Below are positions 27,326 to 37,213 of a stretch of 42,541 nt of DNA, in pieces (position 1 is the first letter of the stretch; every line of letters begins with the position of its first letter). The stretch is from Candidatus Poribacteria bacterium. GTDB lineage: Bacteria > Poribacteria > WGA-4E > WGA-3G. The position numbers and the translations under genes were made by a program. Under the pieces are notes generated by a model, which worked only from the letters and a program-made list of their open reading frames with translations, made no database searches and was not told where the DNA came from. The stretch is taken from positions 1 through 42,541 of the forward strand of contig JAJDXV010000147.1 of the NCBI GenBank assembly GCA_022823085.1, in the 5' to 3' direction.

Positions 27326-27401
27326 ATCTCCAGCCAAGATAACGCAATCGAAAAGCAGGCATCAGGCGAAACTTCCACCCCATAACTTACGCGAACCCGC
27401 T

Positions 27402-27448
27402 GCAGGCAGGGTTTGTAACCCTGTTTCCGATGCCTGCTTCTTATTTTT
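27402..27448 (+). terminator. Hairpin and T-rich tail between peroxiredoxin and tRNA-Gly
   Basis: The inner stem CAGGGTT-TGT-AACCCTG (27407-27423) is embedded in GCAGGC (27402-27407) / GCCTGC (27432-27437), followed by TTCTTATTTTT. It is a plausible intrinsic terminator isolating the tRNA transcription unit. Confidence 0.5.
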
Positions 27449-27456
27449 AGTTTACA

Positions 27457-27485
27457 TTGACAACGCCATATCGGTACGGTATAAT
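27457..27485 (+). promoter_or_regulatory. Consensus promoter of tRNA-Gly
   Basis: Perfect TTGACA (27457-27462) and TATAAT (27480-27485) are 17 bp apart, with the tRNA starting 9 nt after the -10 box. Confidence 0.85.
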
Positions 27486-27494
27486 AATATAAAT

Positions 27495-27566
27495 GCGGGT
27501 GTAGCTCAGCGGTAGAGCGTCAGCTTCCCAAGCTGAGGGTCACGGGTTCAATTCCCGTCACCCGCT
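27495..27566 (+). tRNA. tRNA-Gly (anticodon CCC)
   Basis: The 72-nt cloverleaf folds fully: acceptor GCGGGTG / CACCCGC with discriminator T; D-arm GCTC/GAGC; anticodon arm TCAGC-TTCCCAA-GCTGA with CCC at the anticodon; T-arm ACGGG-TTCAATT-CCCGT. CCA is not encoded. The strong promoter upstream may also serve the TPR gene, which begins 40 nt later. Confidence 0.95.
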
Positions 27567-27606
27567 TGTCAAAAGATTTAACAATCGCGTGAAACTGAGG
27601 AACAAC

Positions 27607-28710
27607 ATGGCACGGAACCAACGGCTAACCAAAGAAGAAATCCAAGAAGATAAATTTATTGAAGTGGTGATGCAAACCTACGCATTTTTGAAGGATAATC
27701 TCCGAACGATTATCATCGTCGTAGGTGTTGTGCTTGTCGCTGTCGCAGGGTACGCAGCGTACTATCAGAATCAGGAGACGCAGCGCACCAATGCATCCCT
27801 CGCCCTCCGCCAAGCGACTGAGGCATACCAGAACGCAGAAAACAGCCTCTTTGATGCTGAAAAATTAGCTGAAAGTGAAGAACTCCTTAAAACAGCACAG
27901 ACCGAACTTAAAGCTGTCTTTGAGAAATACCCGAACACAACTTTCGCGGACAAAGCACGCTACCAGTACGCGAGTACCCTCTATTATCAGGGAAACTATG
28001 CAGACGCGCGCACCCAATTTCAACAGATAATTGAGGCGCATCAACCCGAAAATCAGATAGAAAGTTTGTATGCACAAAAAGCCATCGGGAACACTTATGA
28101 ACAGGAAGGTGCTTACGAAAAAGCGATAGAAGCCTATCAGGCGAAATCTTTCCCCGCAACGCCGCAACTCCCACCAGAAATCCGCAAGTTCGTACTCACA
28201 GAAGCCAAATCTAATCAAGCGTTGGTTTATGAAAAATCTGGGAATACCAGTGCTGCACGAGACACATATAAAGAGATCGTGGACGAATTCCGAACCGCCC
28301 TTGAAGCGGGACTTGAACGCAAAAGTCTTCAACTGCTCGAAGAAGCAAAAGTGGTTATCACCGCTATCGGTGAATCTATAGATGTCTCAAACGCGAACAA
28401 ACTCGAAAACGAAAAGAAATATTTTGAAGCCTATGTTGCTTATACCGACGCGATTCGGACGTATAAAGTCAACAAAGACATTCACGGTGGACTTTCCGCA
28501 GAACTCCGTAAACAGGTCAGTAGTTTTGAAAAAGCCGCGACAACCGTCATAAACAATGTCCAAAATGCTCGGCGCGCCGATGCTGACGGAAGAGAGAGTT
28601 CCGCACTCTACAGCTACAATGTGGTCGTTGAATTTGAAACTTTAGGACTCAGTCGCCGACTCTATGAGAACGCCCTGCTCCATTACAAAAGGCTTACGTT
28701 GGTCCAATAA
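27607..28710 (+). CDS. Membrane-anchored TPR protein (YfgM-like)
   Basis: The ATG at 27607 has GAGG 6 nt upstream. An upstream in-frame start at 27589 lacks an SD. The 367-residue protein has a cytoplasmic N-terminus (MARNQRLTKEEIQEDKF), one membrane helix (about 33-53, IIIVVGVVLVAVAGYAAYY) and a periplasmic body of tetratricopeptide repeats, for example KYPNTTFADKARYQYASTLYYQG and GNTYEQEGAYEKAIEAYQ. The topology matches YfgM/TPR_21 proteins, which work with periplasmic chaperones at the Sec translocon. That function is inferred by analogy. Confidence 0.82.
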   Translation: MARNQRLTKEEIQEDKFIEVVMQTYAFLKDNLRTIIIVVGVVLVAVAGYAAYYQNQETQRTNASLALRQATEAYQNAENSLFDAEKLAESEELLKTAQTELKAVFEKYPNTTFADKARYQYASTLYYQGNYADARTQFQQIIEAHQPENQIESLYAQKAIGNTYEQEGAYEKAIEAYQAKSFPATPQLPPEIRKFVLTEAKSNQALVYEKSGNTSAARDTYKEIVDEFRTALEAGLERKSLQLLEEAKVVITAIGESIDVSNANKLENEKKYFEAYVAYTDAIRTYKVNKDIHGGLSAELRKQVSSFEKAATTVINNVQNARRADADGRESSALYSYNVVVEFETLGLSRRLYENALLHYKRLTLVQ

Positions 28711-28714
28711 TCTC

Positions 28715-28784
28715 AGAACTTACGCAAACACCTCACCAGCGGCATATAAGAGATATGCACTCACGGAAAGATTGCGTAAGTCCT
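28715..28784. mobile_element. 70-bp MITE-like element with ACTTACGCAA ends
   Basis: AGAACTTACGCAA (28715-28727) is inverted as TTGCGTAAGTCCT (28772-28784) with one mismatch in 13. The right end is identical to the IS end at 128-140. The interior has no reading frame. It sits between two genes, immediately before the SD of the next. Confidence 0.65.
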
Positions 28785-28807
28785 AAAATTTTTAAAAAGG
28801 AGCCGCA

Positions 28808-29836
28808 ATGATACATACATCCAATATGGGACCACTCCATATCGCAAAAGTCCGAACGACCATTTTTTTTACGCTGTTGATCTTAGCAGCTTTTTCGCTG
28901 ACTTCAATCGGTGAAGCCGTACCGACTGGAAACCTCGCGTATGCAGTCAACGGGTTCGACGATAATTTAGGACGTTTTGATTGGAACCTCTACACCAGCG
29001 CTATTCGGGGAACAAATGAATTAGATGCAGTCCCTCTCAACCACAAAGGCATGTATCCCACGTGGGCACCGGAAGGTGAATTGCTCTATTTCATACAGTG
29101 GCACGGCGGAAAAGCCGATGTCTATTCCATCAATCCGGAGAGTCCAAAAAATAAGACACGTGTCACACCCCTCTCGGGGACATACCGCTTTCTCGCAGCT
29201 TCGCCGAACGGTAAGACACTTGCCTTCAACGGTTGGACTGTTGAACAACTTCCGCAAGACAATCAGATCTGGCTCCTCGATGTCGAAACCGGAGAGATGG
29301 AGGCAGTGACACAAATCCCACATTTCGGATGGCCATATTCGTTCTGGGGACTTACGTGGTCACCGAGCGGAAAGCAACTCGCCTTCTCACTCTCCAGACC
29401 CGGATGGTTGGAGCACCTCTATATCTTAGATATTGAAACATTAGAGATAGAAGTTTTAACCGAACTCAATAAGGATTTCTACCCCGTATGGGCACCCGAT
29501 GGACGACGCATCCTATTCATGCGGTGGAATAGAGAATTTGATACCTTCTGCACCATTGATATTGAAACCCGTGTGATTGAAGCACTGTTTGATGTTGATA
29601 AAGCTACCGGTTATTGGGGCGACTGGTCACCTGAAGGCGACTATATAATCTATTCTCGATGGGGCACCGTTTATCTCTACGAATTCGAGAGCGGAGAAAC
29701 CGAGGAACTCGTCGAAATCGATGGGAGCATATTCGTTATTTCATGGCTACGGGACGGTGAAATCCTGCCTGTTGAACCGCGGAAAAAATTGGTCACAACA
29801 TGGGGCAATATTAAGCGTCATACGGAGCAACCGTAA
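28808..29836 (+). CDS. Secreted TolB-like beta-propeller protein with C-terminal TTW tag
   Basis: GGAG lies 5 nt before the ATG at 28808. The signal peptide has a hydrophobic core at about 18-33 (IFFTLLILAAFSLTSIGEA-VPTG). The 342-residue product has at least five PD40/TolB blades: YPTWAPEGELLYF, AASPNGKTLAFNG, TWSPSGKQLAFSL, YPVWAPDGRRILF and DWSPEGDYIIYSR. These form a propeller for protein binding. It ends PRKKLVTTWGNIKRHTEQP, the same tag as the LamG and metallopeptidase proteins, followed by four extra residues. No Tol-Pal gene is adjacent, so it is a propeller relative and not TolB itself. Confidence 0.85.
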   Translation: MIHTSNMGPLHIAKVRTTIFFTLLILAAFSLTSIGEAVPTGNLAYAVNGFDDNLGRFDWNLYTSAIRGTNELDAVPLNHKGMYPTWAPEGELLYFIQWHGGKADVYSINPESPKNKTRVTPLSGTYRFLAASPNGKTLAFNGWTVEQLPQDNQIWLLDVETGEMEAVTQIPHFGWPYSFWGLTWSPSGKQLAFSLSRPGWLEHLYILDIETLEIEVLTELNKDFYPVWAPDGRRILFMRWNREFDTFCTIDIETRVIEALFDVDKATGYWGDWSPEGDYIIYSRWGTVYLYEFESGETEELVEIDGSIFVISWLRDGEILPVEPRKKLVTTWGNIKRHTEQP

Positions 29837-29902
29837 CACCGTCATGCGCTTGTTTCAACTGCAGCCATAAGCAACGCTATCACGTCTGAGGGGAACGAAC
29901 CC

Positions 29903-32320
29903 GTGTTATCAAGTGTTGAAAAAGCGTTAGAATACGATAAGATTAAAGCACTTTTGAAAAAGTATACCGCTTCTCAACTCGGGACTGCACGGGTCGATAG
30001 CCTTACACCCTCACCTGACCTCGATCAGGTGCGTTATCTCCAGGCACTATGCAGTGAAACTAAATTCTTTCATCAACTCTACGGCGGCATTCCTTTAGAT
30101 GGATTAACCGACATCCGAGCAGCGCTAAGCCGTGCCGATAAGTCCGGTTCAATCTTAGATACCGAGGAACTTCTTGAGCTCCGAAAAGTCGCACAGATTC
30201 CAGGGACGATTCACCGTCTGTTTGAGAAACGCGATCGAGAGGAATTTCCGAATCTTTTTGCTATCGTCGATAGACTGCCCGTGTTCCCTGAATTAGTTGA
30301 GGCAATCAACTATTGCATCAACCCAGACGGGATCATACTTGACAGAGCAAGCCCAGAATTGCGTGCCATCCGTCGTAAATTGTCGCGGCTCCGTGAAAAT
30401 ATACAACAAAAACTTGAGGCAACATTGCGCGCACCAGAACACCGAAAAGCGATTCAGGAACCGGTCATTACCTCTCGAAACAATCGGTACGTCATACCAA
30501 TCAAACAAGAGGCGCGCGCAGCCTTCAAAGGGATCATCCAAGGGCAGTCCACGAGCGGCGCAACCTTCTTTGTTGAACCCCTCGGCGTTGTGCAAATGAA
30601 CAACGATTTACACGATGCCACAGAAACTGAACAGCGCGAAATTCGACGCATACTTCTTGAACTGACAGACACTGTCCGAGAATATCTATACGAACTCGGC
30701 GTGACCCTCGACATATTAGCAGACCTCGATTTCTTGAATGCGAAAGCACGTTTCAGCTTGCACTTGAATGCTGTTGAACCCAAATTAAACACACGTGGGA
30801 TCGTCAAACTGATTCAGGCGCGGCACCCATTACTGGAATTCCATCTGCAAAACGCACGTAAAACCGATACGGACCCCGAACAGAACGCCATGCTCCCGGA
30901 ACGTATCATCCCGACCAATGTTCATATCGGAAAAACATTTAAAACATTGGTCATCACAGGTCCGAATACCGGAGGTAAAACCGTTGTCCTGAAAACAGTC
31001 GGGTTGGCAGTCCTAATGGCGCAGTCCGGTTTACATATACCGGCAGCACACGGCAGCGAAGTCGCTATCTTTGACCATGTATTTGCTGACATCGGCGATG
31101 ATCAAGCGATTGAACAGAGCCTTAGCACTTTCTCCTCTCATATCACCAAAATCGCTGGGATGCTTGAAACTGTGAAGACTGCCGACTATTCGCTGGTACT
31201 CTTAGATGAGATTGGTGCCGGAACAGACCCTACAGAAGGCGCAGCGCTCGGTATGGCGATCCTCGATTGGCTCGGTGAGAGAAATGTCAATACGATCGTT
31301 ACAACACACTACGGCGCATTGAAAGCCTACGCACATACGCAGCAAACTATGGAAAACGCTTCAATGGAATTTGACGCAACAACGCTGCGACCGACATACC
31401 GCCTACAGATTGGCATACCGGGGAGTAGCAATGCCATAAACATCGCAGCGCAGTTAGGTATCCCAGCCGAGATACTTGATGAAGCGCAGGACTTTATAGG
31501 CAAGAACATCGTCGCCGTTGAAGACCTCCTCGTCGAACTACAGGAGAAAAGAGAGAAAATAGAGACCGATGAACGCGATCTGCAAAAGAAATTACGGGAT
31601 GCCGATGCCAGATACGAGAAATATAACCGACGCCTTCAGACGCTGGAAACCGATCGAGAGACGTTGAAACAGCAAGCGGAAAGCGAAGCACGACAAATCG
31701 TCGCGGATTCACGCCGCACAATCGAAGACCTGATCGCTGAGATACGCAGAGAACAAGCCTCTAAAGATAGTATCAAAAAAGCTTTCGCAAAGATAGAGAC
31801 AGCGAAAGAACAACCGAAACAGGAACAACCGAAAAAACAGCCGAAACAACCGAAAGTTAAAGTGAGTGCCGGCGATAAGGTCCGCGTCAAACGCCTCAAT
31901 AAATTCGCAGAGGTCATCTCCGTTAAATCGCGTGGCAGAAAACCCATCCAAATATTGATGGGGGCGATGCGAATGCACGTCAATTACCACGAAATTGACT
32001 CCGTTCACCCGAAACAGAAGAACGCGAACCTCTCGCCTTCTGTACTTGATATTCAGTATAACAAAGCCAACACAGTTTCCGGTGAACTCGACATACATGG
32101 AATGCGGGCAGCAGAAGCGGCAGACGAAGTCAGGAAGTACCTCGATAACGCTGTCCTCGCGGGGCTACCATCCGTCCGTATCCTGCACGGAAGAGGAACC
32201 GGCGTATTGCGTCAAATCGTACGTGAAGCCTTGCAAGAATATCCTTATATCGCGAACTATCAATATGCACCGTTTGACGAAGGCGGTGAAGGCGTAACCG
32301 TCGCCACCTTCAAAGAATAA
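29903..32320 (+). CDS. mutS2: Endonuclease MutS2 (MutS core plus Smr nuclease domain)
   Basis: The start is GTG at 29903 with GAGGGG about 9 nt upstream. The 805-residue protein lacks the mismatch-recognition domain and has the MutS ATPase: Walker A TGPNTGGKT near 353-361 and Walker B LVLLDEIGAGTDP near 431-443. A long coiled clamp, a Lys/Gln/Pro-rich linker (KQEQPKKQPKQPK) and a C-terminal Smr domain with LDIHGMR (about 728) and HGRGTG (about 764) follow. MutS2 suppresses recombination or rescues collided ribosomes in other bacteria. It lies 17 bp upstream of dnaG. Confidence 0.96.
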   Translation: MLSSVEKALEYDKIKALLKKYTASQLGTARVDSLTPSPDLDQVRYLQALCSETKFFHQLYGGIPLDGLTDIRAALSRADKSGSILDTEELLELRKVAQIPGTIHRLFEKRDREEFPNLFAIVDRLPVFPELVEAINYCINPDGIILDRASPELRAIRRKLSRLRENIQQKLEATLRAPEHRKAIQEPVITSRNNRYVIPIKQEARAAFKGIIQGQSTSGATFFVEPLGVVQMNNDLHDATETEQREIRRILLELTDTVREYLYELGVTLDILADLDFLNAKARFSLHLNAVEPKLNTRGIVKLIQARHPLLEFHLQNARKTDTDPEQNAMLPERIIPTNVHIGKTFKTLVITGPNTGGKTVVLKTVGLAVLMAQSGLHIPAAHGSEVAIFDHVFADIGDDQAIEQSLSTFSSHITKIAGMLETVKTADYSLVLLDEIGAGTDPTEGAALGMAILDWLGERNVNTIVTTHYGALKAYAHTQQTMENASMEFDATTLRPTYRLQIGIPGSSNAINIAAQLGIPAEILDEAQDFIGKNIVAVEDLLVELQEKREKIETDERDLQKKLRDADARYEKYNRRLQTLETDRETLKQQAESEARQIVADSRRTIEDLIAEIRREQASKDSIKKAFAKIETAKEQPKQEQPKKQPKQPKVKVSAGDKVRVKRLNKFAEVISVKSRGRKPIQILMGAMRMHVNYHEIDSVHPKQKNANLSPSVLDIQYNKANTVSGELDIHGMRAAEAADEVRKYLDNAVLAGLPSVRILHGRGTGVLRQIVREALQEYPYIANYQYAPFDEGGEGVTVATFKE

Positions 32321-32337
32321 TAAGGAGTGCCTCCACC

Positions 32338-34176
32338 GTGAACCGTGCTTCTACAAGAAACCACGTTCCACGTGAAACGATTGACGAAATCCTGAGTCGC
32401 AGCGATATCGTTGAAGTGATCTCAGAATGCGGGGTCTCACTGCGCGCTGCCGGACGCGATTTTAAAGCGCTCTGTCCGTTTCACACAGAGAAAACGCCGT
32501 CATTCTCTGTCTCAGTTCAGAAACAGATTTTCTACTGTTTCGGATGCCAAACCGGTGGGAATGTTATCTCCTTCATACAAAAGCATCAAGGTAAATCATT
32601 TATTGAAACCGTCGAGTGGTTAGCAGACCGATTGAATATCGAACTCCCGAATCAGGACCCCCGAGTGATCGCCGAGCGTAAACGCTATACAACATTGGAA
32701 GACCTCAACCGTTTCGCTGTAGCGTATTATCACCATCAACTTCTCAAGGATCCGGCAGGTGTCCCCGCGAAGCGGTACCTCCACAATCGTGGTGTCCAAG
32801 CATCAAGCGTCCGATCGTTCCAACTCGGATTCGCGAAATCCGCACGCCGAGAACTTGTAAAGGCCGCAACAGACAAAGGCTTTACGATCCAGCAGCTCGT
32901 TGATGTCGGCCTCATCAAGGATGAGGAACATGGACCGCAAGATCGGTTTTGGAACAGAATCCTTTTTCCGATCCAGAACGAGCGCGGTGTCCCCGTTGGG
33001 TTCGGCGGACGCGCGCTCTCTGAGGAGCATCAACCGAAGTACTTGAATTCGCCAGCAACTGTTCTCTACGATAAAAGCAATATCCTTTACAATCTCGAAA
33101 AAGCACGTCAATCCGTCTATAAAGCGCAGCACCTGCTCCTCGTAGAAGGGTACATGGATGTTATAATGCTTTGTCAGTCCGGAATAGAGAACGTTGTCGC
33201 ATCCTCTGGAACATCTTTGAGCGAGAATCACGCACGCCTCATAAAACGGTTTGTCCCTGAAGTGGTTATCGTCTACGACGGAGATACCTCCGGTTTTCAA
33301 GCCGCACAGCGTGGGTTAGATCGCCTACTCGCTGAAGGGCTACGCGTCCGCATCGCACTGCTACCGACAGGTGAAGACCCGGACTCATTTACACGACAAC
33401 ACGGGGTTGACGCGTTCACACAACTCATAGACAAGGCGATAAACCTCATCGAATTTCAGATTCAAGCCGCTATTCAAAGTCAGGACATCCATCGGATTGA
33501 TGTGAAAACGCAAATCGTTGCAGAACTTACTGAGACGCTCATCAACATCAAGAATCGGGTTGAATTGAGCGAATACGTCAAATATGCCGTAAAGGAACTC
33601 CAAATAGATGAAAGTGTACTGTGGCAGGAATTGCGAGACGCAGGGCTAAAAGAAGGAACTTCAGCACCGCGCCCCAGAAGGCAAGGCAAGGTCGCACCAC
33701 AGAAATTATCTGCTCGCGCCCGAGTTGAGTATCAACTTATTGAAGCATTACTGCAAAATCCGACGTTAATTCCGTACGTCAAATCTCGGTTCGACTGCCA
33801 AGATTTTACGGAACCGCGTTACCTTAGGATCGCACAACTGCTCTGGCAAGCCGATACAGATGATGCACCTGTGGATATCCAAACGCTCATCAGCAATAGT
33901 TCTGATGAGCGCTTAAGTGCCTTCGTTTCTGGTGTCTTGCTCCGGAAGACAGTACCACCCAATTTGCAAGCAAGGGTAGATGGATGCCTCAAGAAATTGC
34001 ACAATTTCCTTATGCACGATCTTGAGCATCGCGTCCGATCAAGCGCACGCGCCGAAGGCGCAGATGAGAGAGAAACCCTTGAACAGCTGGTCAAACTTTC
34101 AAACGAGCGGCGCGCCTTAGGCGAGCGCAGCCTTCAAGACGCACCGAATGAAAATAATAATGATGGAAGGAGCTGA
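32338..34176 (+). CDS. dnaG: DNA primase DnaG
   Basis: DnaG makes RNA primers at the replication fork together with DnaB helicase. A GTG start (32338) follows AAGGAG at 32322. The CHC2 zinc finger uses Cys46, His49, Cys67 and Cys70 ([20 protein letters not shown]). The Toprim core has [11 protein letters not shown] near 266 and [10 protein letters not shown]-terminal helical domain of about 180 residues for DnaB contact follows. The length (612) is normal. The stop overlaps the start region of rpoD, giving the mutS2-dnaG-rpoD order, a variant of the macromolecular-synthesis operon without rpsU. Confidence 0.97.
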   Translation: MNRASTRNHVPRETIDEILSRSDIVEVISECGVSLRAAGRDFKALCPFHTEKTPSFSVSVQKQIFYCFGCQTGGNVISFIQKHQGKSFIETVEWLADRLNIELPNQDPRVIAERKRYTTLEDLNRFAVAYYHHQLLKDPAGVPAKRYLHNRGVQASSVRSFQLGFAKSARRELVKAATDKGFTIQQLVDVGLIKDEEHGPQDRFWNRILFPIQNERGVPVGFGGRALSEEHQPKYLNSPATVLYDKSNILYNLEKARQSVYKAQHLLLVEGYMDVIMLCQSGIENVVASSGTSLSENHARLIKRFVPEVVIVYDGDTSGFQAAQRGLDRLLAEGLRVRIALLPTGEDPDSFTRQHGVDAFTQLIDKAINLIEFQIQAAIQSQDIHRIDVKTQIVAELTETLINIKNRVELSEYVKYAVKELQIDESVLWQELRDAGLKEGTSAPRPRRQGKVAPQKLSARARVEYQLIEALLQNPTLIPYVKSRFDCQDFTEPRYLRIAQLLWQADTDDAPVDIQTLISNSSDERLSAFVSGVLLRKTVPPNLQARVDGCLKKLHNFLMHDLEHRVRSSARAEGADERETLEQLVKLSNERRALGERSLQDAPNENNNDGRS

Positions 34177-34178
34177 TG

Positions 34179-35705
34179 ATGGATTTTAAAGAACATCCCA
34201 CCTTTGATTATTTTGATACCGACGTGAACGATGAGTTCGAGTATGACGATGAAATCGTCGAAATTGCCGCAGCGAACGGCGGCTATACCGACGATTCTGT
34301 AAAAGTCTATATGCGCGAGATGGGGAAATTTAAACTCCTCGACAAAGCACAAGAGGTGGAACTCGCAAAACGGATCGATGCAGGACACCGCACCGTACAT
34401 GAGGCGACCTTCAGCACAGCCCTCGCGATTACCGAAATTCGGAAACTGTTGTACAAAATCGCCACCGCTAAAAAACGGGCTTCCGATATTATTGATATGC
34501 ACGTTTCCAGCACCTCAACGCAGAATAAAGAGAAGAAATTAAGGGATCAGGTCATGAAGGCACTCAATGTCCTTGAAACCGTTGAGATGGAACGTCTTAA
34601 CACGGCAGCCGGAAACGGAAAAAAGTCGAAGAACGCCGCAAAGAAGCGGAAGAATCTCATCAAAACGCTTGAGGCGTTGAAGATTGATCGCGAAGAGATT
34701 AGTAAAATCTCTGATCTTGTCAAGCAGGCGGAGTCTCAGATTACCACCTGGGAAAACGAGATTCAGCAGCTACAGCGGAAACATAAAATTTCCGATAAAT
34801 GGCTGAACGGCAATAACGGGACTGAACGGAAATTTAAAACCGACGCTATCAGGAACGCCTATGTCAGTATCGTCCGTTTGCAACGCAGTATCCGGCAACT
34901 GATGAACGAAATCGGTATCTCGCGCGAGGAACTTAAGGCGCTCACACAGCAAATCGATAAGGGCGAATCCGAAGCGCAAGACGCGAAAATGGCGATCGTT
35001 GAGGCGAATCTCCGCCTCGTTATCAGTATCGCTAAGCGGCACAGACACCGCGCATCTGGACTCGAATTCCTTGACCTCATTCAAGAAGGCAATATCGGAC
35101 TCATGCGAGCCGTTGACAAGTTCGATTACCAGCGCGGCTTTAAGTTTAGCACCTATGCCACATGGTGGATACGACAAGGCATTACACGCGCTATCGCTGA
35201 CCAAGGACGCACCATCCGAATCCCCGTCCACATGCACGAACGCATCAACAAAATTCGGCGTGTGCAACGCTCCCTCCTACAAGACTTAGGATGTGAACCC
35301 TCCGCTGAACAGATCGCTGAGGACCTCAATATCTCGACAAACAAAGTTATGGAGGCACTCGCTGTCGCTCCAGAAACCGCATCCCTTGATACACCGATCG
35401 GTGAAGAAGACGAAAATCCGCTCGGCGCTTTCGTTATGGACGTTGATTCACAGACACCCGTTGAAGAAGCAGAATTGAATATCCTCAAGGAACAGATTCA
35501 AGATGTACTCGCCGAATTGAGCGACCGGGAAAGGAACGTCATCTCTCTCCGTTTCGGGATTACCGACGGATACCCCAGAACGCTTGAAGAAGTCGGTAAT
35601 ATCTTCAATGTAACGCGCGAACGCATCCGACAGATCGAAGCGAAAGCGCTCCGAAAATTACGGCATCCCAGACGGAGCCGTAAACTGCGAGATTTCGTCC
35701 GCTAA
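34179..35705 (+). CDS. rpoD: Primary sigma factor RpoD (sigma-70)
   Basis: Two in-frame ATGs (34176, 34179) lie after the dnaG stop. The second is 6 nt from AAGGAG and is preferred. Region 1.2 is [19 protein letters not shown]. Regions 2.3-2.4 are [19 protein letters not shown]. Region 3 begins [11 protein letters not shown], and region 4.2 is [23 protein letters not shown]. The Lys-rich helical segment between 1.2 and 2 (about 100-250) is the non-conserved region. Region 1.1 is essentially reduced to a short acidic leader. The consensus promoters in this window fit this factor. Confidence 0.97.
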   Translation: MDFKEHPTFDYFDTDVNDEFEYDDEIVEIAAANGGYTDDSVKVYMREMGKFKLLDKAQEVELAKRIDAGHRTVHEATFSTALAITEIRKLLYKIATAKKRASDIIDMHVSSTSTQNKEKKLRDQVMKALNVLETVEMERLNTAAGNGKKSKNAAKKRKNLIKTLEALKIDREEISKISDLVKQAESQITTWENEIQQLQRKHKISDKWLNGNNGTERKFKTDAIRNAYVSIVRLQRSIRQLMNEIGISREELKALTQQIDKGESEAQDAKMAIVEANLRLVISIAKRHRHRASGLEFLDLIQEGNIGLMRAVDKFDYQRGFKFSTYATWWIRQGITRAIADQGRTIRIPVHMHERINKIRRVQRSLLQDLGCEPSAEQIAEDLNISTNKVMEALAVAPETASLDTPIGEEDENPLGAFVMDVDSQTPVEEAELNILKEQIQDVLAELSDRERNVISLRFGITDGYPRTLEEVGNIFNVTRERIRQIEAKALRKLRHPRRSRKLRDFVR

Positions 35706-35751
35706 GCCGAAACCAACCAGATGCTTGCAACTCTCATCATGCTATAAAAAT

Positions 35752-35780
35752 TTGATTTTAAATCCAGAATATAGTATAAT
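35752..35780 (+). promoter_or_regulatory. Promoter of the tRNA pair
   Basis: TTGATT (35752-35757) and TATAAT (35775-35780) are 17 bp apart, 25 nt before the first tRNA. Confidence 0.75.
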
Positions 35781-35804
35781 TCTTAACAGCCAAATGAACA
35801 TCAA

Positions 35805-35877
35805 GGGCCCATAGCTCAGTGGTCAGAGCCACCGGCTCATAACCGGTTGGTCCTAGGTTCGAGTCCTAGTGGGCCCA
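35805..35877 (+). tRNA. tRNA with CAU anticodon (probably elongator tRNA-Met)
   Basis: A complete cloverleaf: acceptor GGGCCCA / TGGGCCC with discriminator A, D-arm GCTC/GAGC, anticodon arm ACCGG-CTCATAA-CCGGT, T-arm CTAGG-TTCGAGT-CCTAG. The anticodon is CAT. It lacks the three G-C pairs at the base of the anticodon stem that mark the initiator tRNA. It could be elongator Met, or Ile2 if C34 is modified to lysidine. No CCA is encoded. Confidence 0.92.
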
Positions 35878-35892
35878 TACATATCCCGACCT

Positions 35893-35965
35893 GGGGCGTT
35901 AGCTCAGGGGTACGAGCGCTACCTTCACACGGTAGAAGTCACTGGTTCAAATCCAGTACGCCCCA
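35893..35965 (+). tRNA. tRNA-Val (anticodon CAC)
   Basis: Acceptor GGGGCGT / ACGCCCC with discriminator A, D-arm GCTC/GAGC, anticodon arm CTACC-TTCACAC-GGTAG (anticodon CAC), T-arm ACTGG-TTCAAAT-CCAGT. It is 15 nt after the CAU tRNA and surely co-transcribed with it. The amidohydrolase gene begins 26 nt downstream. Confidence 0.95.
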
Positions 35966-35991
35966 TCGATTGTCCAACCGAGGAGACGTAC

Positions 35992-37074
35992 ATGGGAAAT
36001 TGGGAGCCCCCACATTTCGCAGAAGCAGGCGTGAAAGCGATTGACTGCGACATCCATAACGAAATCCCAGCCTTGAAGGCTCTCTACCCCTACATGTCTG
36101 ATTTCTGGTGCGACTATTGTCAGAACTCCGGATTTAGAGGGGCCGATGCAAACGATTACCCACAAGGCGCGCCCTTGACGAAACACCCAGATGCTCCCCC
36201 TCGAAAGGATATTAACCTCGAACATATTCGGCACCAGCTGCTTGACGGTTGGAACCTTGAATACGGTATCCTCAATTGCGCCTACCGCGTACAAAGCATT
36301 CATAACCCCGACCTCGCCGCAGCGATCGCACGCGCAATAAACGATTGGCAAATAGAACACTGGCTCGATCCAGAACCTCGACTTCGCGCTTCACTTGTCG
36401 TGCCAAGCCAAATCCCGGAACTCGCCGCAAAGGAGATCGAACGCGTCGGTGCGCATCCAGGGTTCGTTCAAGCAATACTGCCTGTCCGTTCTCGGATCCC
36501 TTACGGAAACCGACTCTACCATCCGATTTATGAGGCAGCCGTCCGGCAGAATCTCGCTATCGGTATCAATTACGGCGGCGCGCCAGGTACCCAACCCTCA
36601 CCGACAGGATGGCCATCGACATTTTTAGAGGAATACGCCGGAATGACACAGGTCTTTCAAGCACAAGTAATTAGTCTCGTTGTCGAGGGGACTTTCAACC
36701 AGTTTCCAGATTTACGCGTCGTACTCATTGAAAGCGGGTTCACATGGCTCCCAGCAATGATGTGGCGGATTGACAAAGAGTGGCGCGGACTCCGAAACAA
36801 TACACCCTGGGTCAAACGTCCCCCGTCGGAATATATGCGAAAACATATCCGATTTACGTTACAACCTGTTGACGCACCACCGACATCGGAGCAACTCCTT
36901 CAGATGGTCGGGCAACTCGAATCCGATGAAATGCTAATGTTTTCAACCGATTATCCACACTATCAGTTCAACACACCAGACGAGGCACTGCCATCAGAAT
37001 TGCCGGCTTCACTGACCCGTAAGATTTTGCACGAGAACGCAAGCACCTTCTATCAACTTCCCCAGGCCCGGTAG
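35992..37074 (+). CDS. Amidohydrolase-family (PF04909-like) protein, paralogue A
   Basis: The ATG at 35992 follows GAGGAG by 6 nt. The longer frame reaches back through tRNA genes and is not credible. The 360-residue TIM-barrel protein opens with AIDCDIHNEIP (His22 of a D-x-H motif) and ends with FSTDYPHYQF, containing the barrel's Asp. It belongs to the amidohydrolase_2 type, whose members are metal-dependent decarboxylases and hydrolases. At residue 193 it has Asn (IGINYGG), where paralogue B has His (IGIHFGG), a position that is often a metal ligand. Its metal site may therefore be altered. The TAG stop is part of a GTAG-headed repeat. Confidence 0.87.
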   Translation: MGNWEPPHFAEAGVKAIDCDIHNEIPALKALYPYMSDFWCDYCQNSGFRGADANDYPQGAPLTKHPDAPPRKDINLEHIRHQLLDGWNLEYGILNCAYRVQSIHNPDLAAAIARAINDWQIEHWLDPEPRLRASLVVPSQIPELAAKEIERVGAHPGFVQAILPVRSRIPYGNRLYHPIYEAAVRQNLAIGINYGGAPGTQPSPTGWPSTFLEEYAGMTQVFQAQVISLVVEGTFNQFPDLRVVLIESGFTWLPAMMWRIDKEWRGLRNNTPWVKRPPSEYMRKHIRFTLQPVDAPPTSEQLLQMVGQLESDEMLMFSTDYPHYQFNTPDEALPSELPASLTRKILHENASTFYQLPQAR

Positions 37075-37097
37075 GGGCGGTTTCCAACCGCACCGGA
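37061..37097 (+). repeat. GTAG-headed REP-like hairpin supplying a stop codon
   Basis: CCCAGGCCCGGTAGG matches the flank of the repeat at 17093-17107. The stem here differs: GGGGCGGTT-TCC-AACCGCACC, nearly complementary. GTAG is at 37071-37074, and its TAG is the stop codon of the amidohydrolase. The last three residues (QAR) are also encoded by the repeat. Confidence 0.75.
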
Positions 37098-37150
37098 CTT
37101 TGTCAATAAATTATTGTGGCACTAACGGATACTTCATTTCCACAAGATAT

Positions 37151-37196
37151 TAACTTATAACTTATAACTTATAACTTATAACTTATAACTTATAAC
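37151..37196. repeat. TTATAAC heptad tandem repeat
   Basis: About six perfect AACTTAT units between the two amidohydrolase genes, the same satellite as at 21385-21432. It ends 18 bp before the next ATG. Confidence 0.85.
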
Positions 37197-37213
37197 CCAT
37201 AGAGATCAACGCC

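Noticed and set aside
28808..29836. Calling the propeller protein TolB
   Set aside because: It lacks the TolB N-terminal domain, and no tol or pal gene is nearby. The PD40 blades alone are not specific.
35869..35991. Extended N-terminus of amidohydrolase A starting at 35869
   Set aside because: This stretch is the tRNA-Val gene and the end of the preceding tRNA. The true start at 35992 has a strong SD.
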